Assembly: GCA_021805625.1 (NCBI GenBank)
Contig: JAJZEU010000099.1
Coordinates: 1-6,544 of the forward strand
Length of the DNA stretch: 6,544 nucleotides
Origin: Microcaldota archaeon
Lineage (GTDB): Archaea; Micrarchaeota; Micrarchaeia; Micrarchaeales; CABMGC01
Reading direction: 5' to 3'
Shown here: piece by piece, positions 6,157 through 6,544 of the stretch
How positions within the stretch are numbered: position 1 is the first letter of the stretch
Layout: every line of letters starts with the position of its first letter
Made by a program: the position numbers and the translations under genes
The notes under the pieces: generated by a model
Seen by the model: the letters and a program-made list of their open reading frames with translations, nothing else
Database searches by the model: none
What the model was told of the DNA's origin: nothing

Positions 6157-6544
6157 CTATAGCATCGTCACATCTGTGGGCTTGTTCTCCCCCTTGTTTC
6201 TTGTCAAGAGGTATATCCTTGAATTTGAGGTTTGCTTTAGCTTCTCGTCATGGGTTATTATGAAGATCTGGTCTATTATCTTCGGCAGCGTATCGTTGAA
6301 AACATTGATAAACTTGTTCATGCCATCCTCGTCTATGTTGTGGGTAGGCTCGTCGAGTATAAGCCATTTGAGATTAGGCGCAAGAACGAGCGCGAACGCT
6401 ATTCTCATTGCAAGGCACGCTATGCTGCGCTCGCCGCCGCTGGCGATAGCTTCCACTTCTTCCCATTTTTCAGTTCCGAGTGGGGCCGTAAGAAGCTTCA
6501 AGGTATAATCGCCCTCTTCTGCCTCGAGCCTTATGCCCGTATAG
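6157..6544 (-). CDS. rad50: Rad50/SMC-like ATPase, C-terminal part (5' end outside window)
   Basis: Only the last 128 or so residues are visible; the frame stays open to the window edge, and the TTG at 6501 is internal. What is seen is the C-terminal half of an ABC-type head: signature SGGER (6427-6441) preceded by Ala where Leu/Phe-Leu is common, then a helix ACLAMRIAFALVLAP, Walker B WLILDE (6349-6366) with catalytic Glu, D-loop THNID, and the switch His in IITHDE (6250-6252). The arrangement and the THN(I/L)D loop match Rad50, the double-strand-break repair ATPase that works with the Mre11 nuclease, more than SMC proteins. Walker A, the coiled coil and the zinc hook would lie outside the window, so Rad50 versus another SMC-like protein is inferred. 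The C-terminal tail (about 20 residues after LLTRN) is short and polar. The stop (6157-6159) touches the stop of the PDO gene. Confidence 0.88.
   Translation of the reverse strand, partial: YTGIRLEAEEGDYTLKLLTAPLGTEKWEEVEAIASGGERSIACLAMRIAFALVLAPNLKWLILDEPTHNIDEDGMNKFINVFNDTLPKIIDQIFIITHDEKLKQTSNSRIYLLTRNKGENKPTDVTML

Noticed and set aside
6083..6508. Plus-strand open frame running from the end of the PDO gene across the Rad50 gene
   Set aside because: It is antisense to conserved ABC-ATPase motifs and out of frame with PDO; no homologous features are visible.
1..6544. CRISPR array, tRNA/rRNA gene, insertion sequence or integration site
   Set aside because: No regularly spaced repeats, no tRNA-like cloverleaf or rRNA-like stretch, no transposase or terminal inverted repeats noticed; nearly all of the window is protein-coding.

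Overview
The window reads as a compact archaeal chromosome segment of about 48% GC by eye, densely packed with genes and with no mobile element, repeat array or RNA gene that I can see. Archaeal signs are the heavy use of ATA for Ile and AGG/AGA for Arg, TATA-box-like promoters instead of -35/-10 boxes, a GGTG-type Shine-Dalgarno site, a DUF929 protein, a two-domain protein disulfide oxidoreductase and a Rad50-type ATPase. The short spacers and the style of the Rad50 and FtsZ sequences make a small-genome DPANN lineage (for example Micrarchaeota/ARMAN) my best guess. This is inference, not proof.

Layout: (1) 2-1252, plus strand: glutamate dehydrogenase, 5' end outside the window. (2) 1263-2096 and 2104-2511, plus strand: a membrane-anchored DUF929 thioredoxin-like protein followed 7 bases later by a four-helix VKOR-family protein. 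They sit directly behind gdhA with a 10-base gap and may share its transcript. (3) 2523-4259, minus strand: a complete family X DNA polymerase with a C-terminal PHP domain, ending 11 bases from the VKOR stop. (4) 4260-4374: divergent promoter region. (5) 4375-5409, plus strand: ftsZ. (6) 5410-5505: spacer with an inverted repeat, TATA-like boxes and a Shine-Dalgarno site. (7) 5506-6156, plus strand: a two-domain glutaredoxin-like protein disulfide oxidoreductase. (8) 6157-6544, minus strand: the C-terminal end of a Rad50/SMC-like ATPase whose stop codon abuts the preceding stop codon with no spacer.

The main theme is thiol-disulfide chemistry on both sides of the membrane. VKOR and DUF929 carry charge patterns that place their cysteines outside the cell, where VKOR could reoxidise DUF929 and pass electrons to the quinone pool. 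The PDO has no signal peptide and should act in the cytoplasm. The other genes are housekeeping: nitrogen assimilation, DNA repair (PolX, Rad50) and cell division (FtsZ). I found no wholly new system. The DUF929-VKOR pair and substitutions at usually conserved positions in FtsZ and PolX deserve the closest look.
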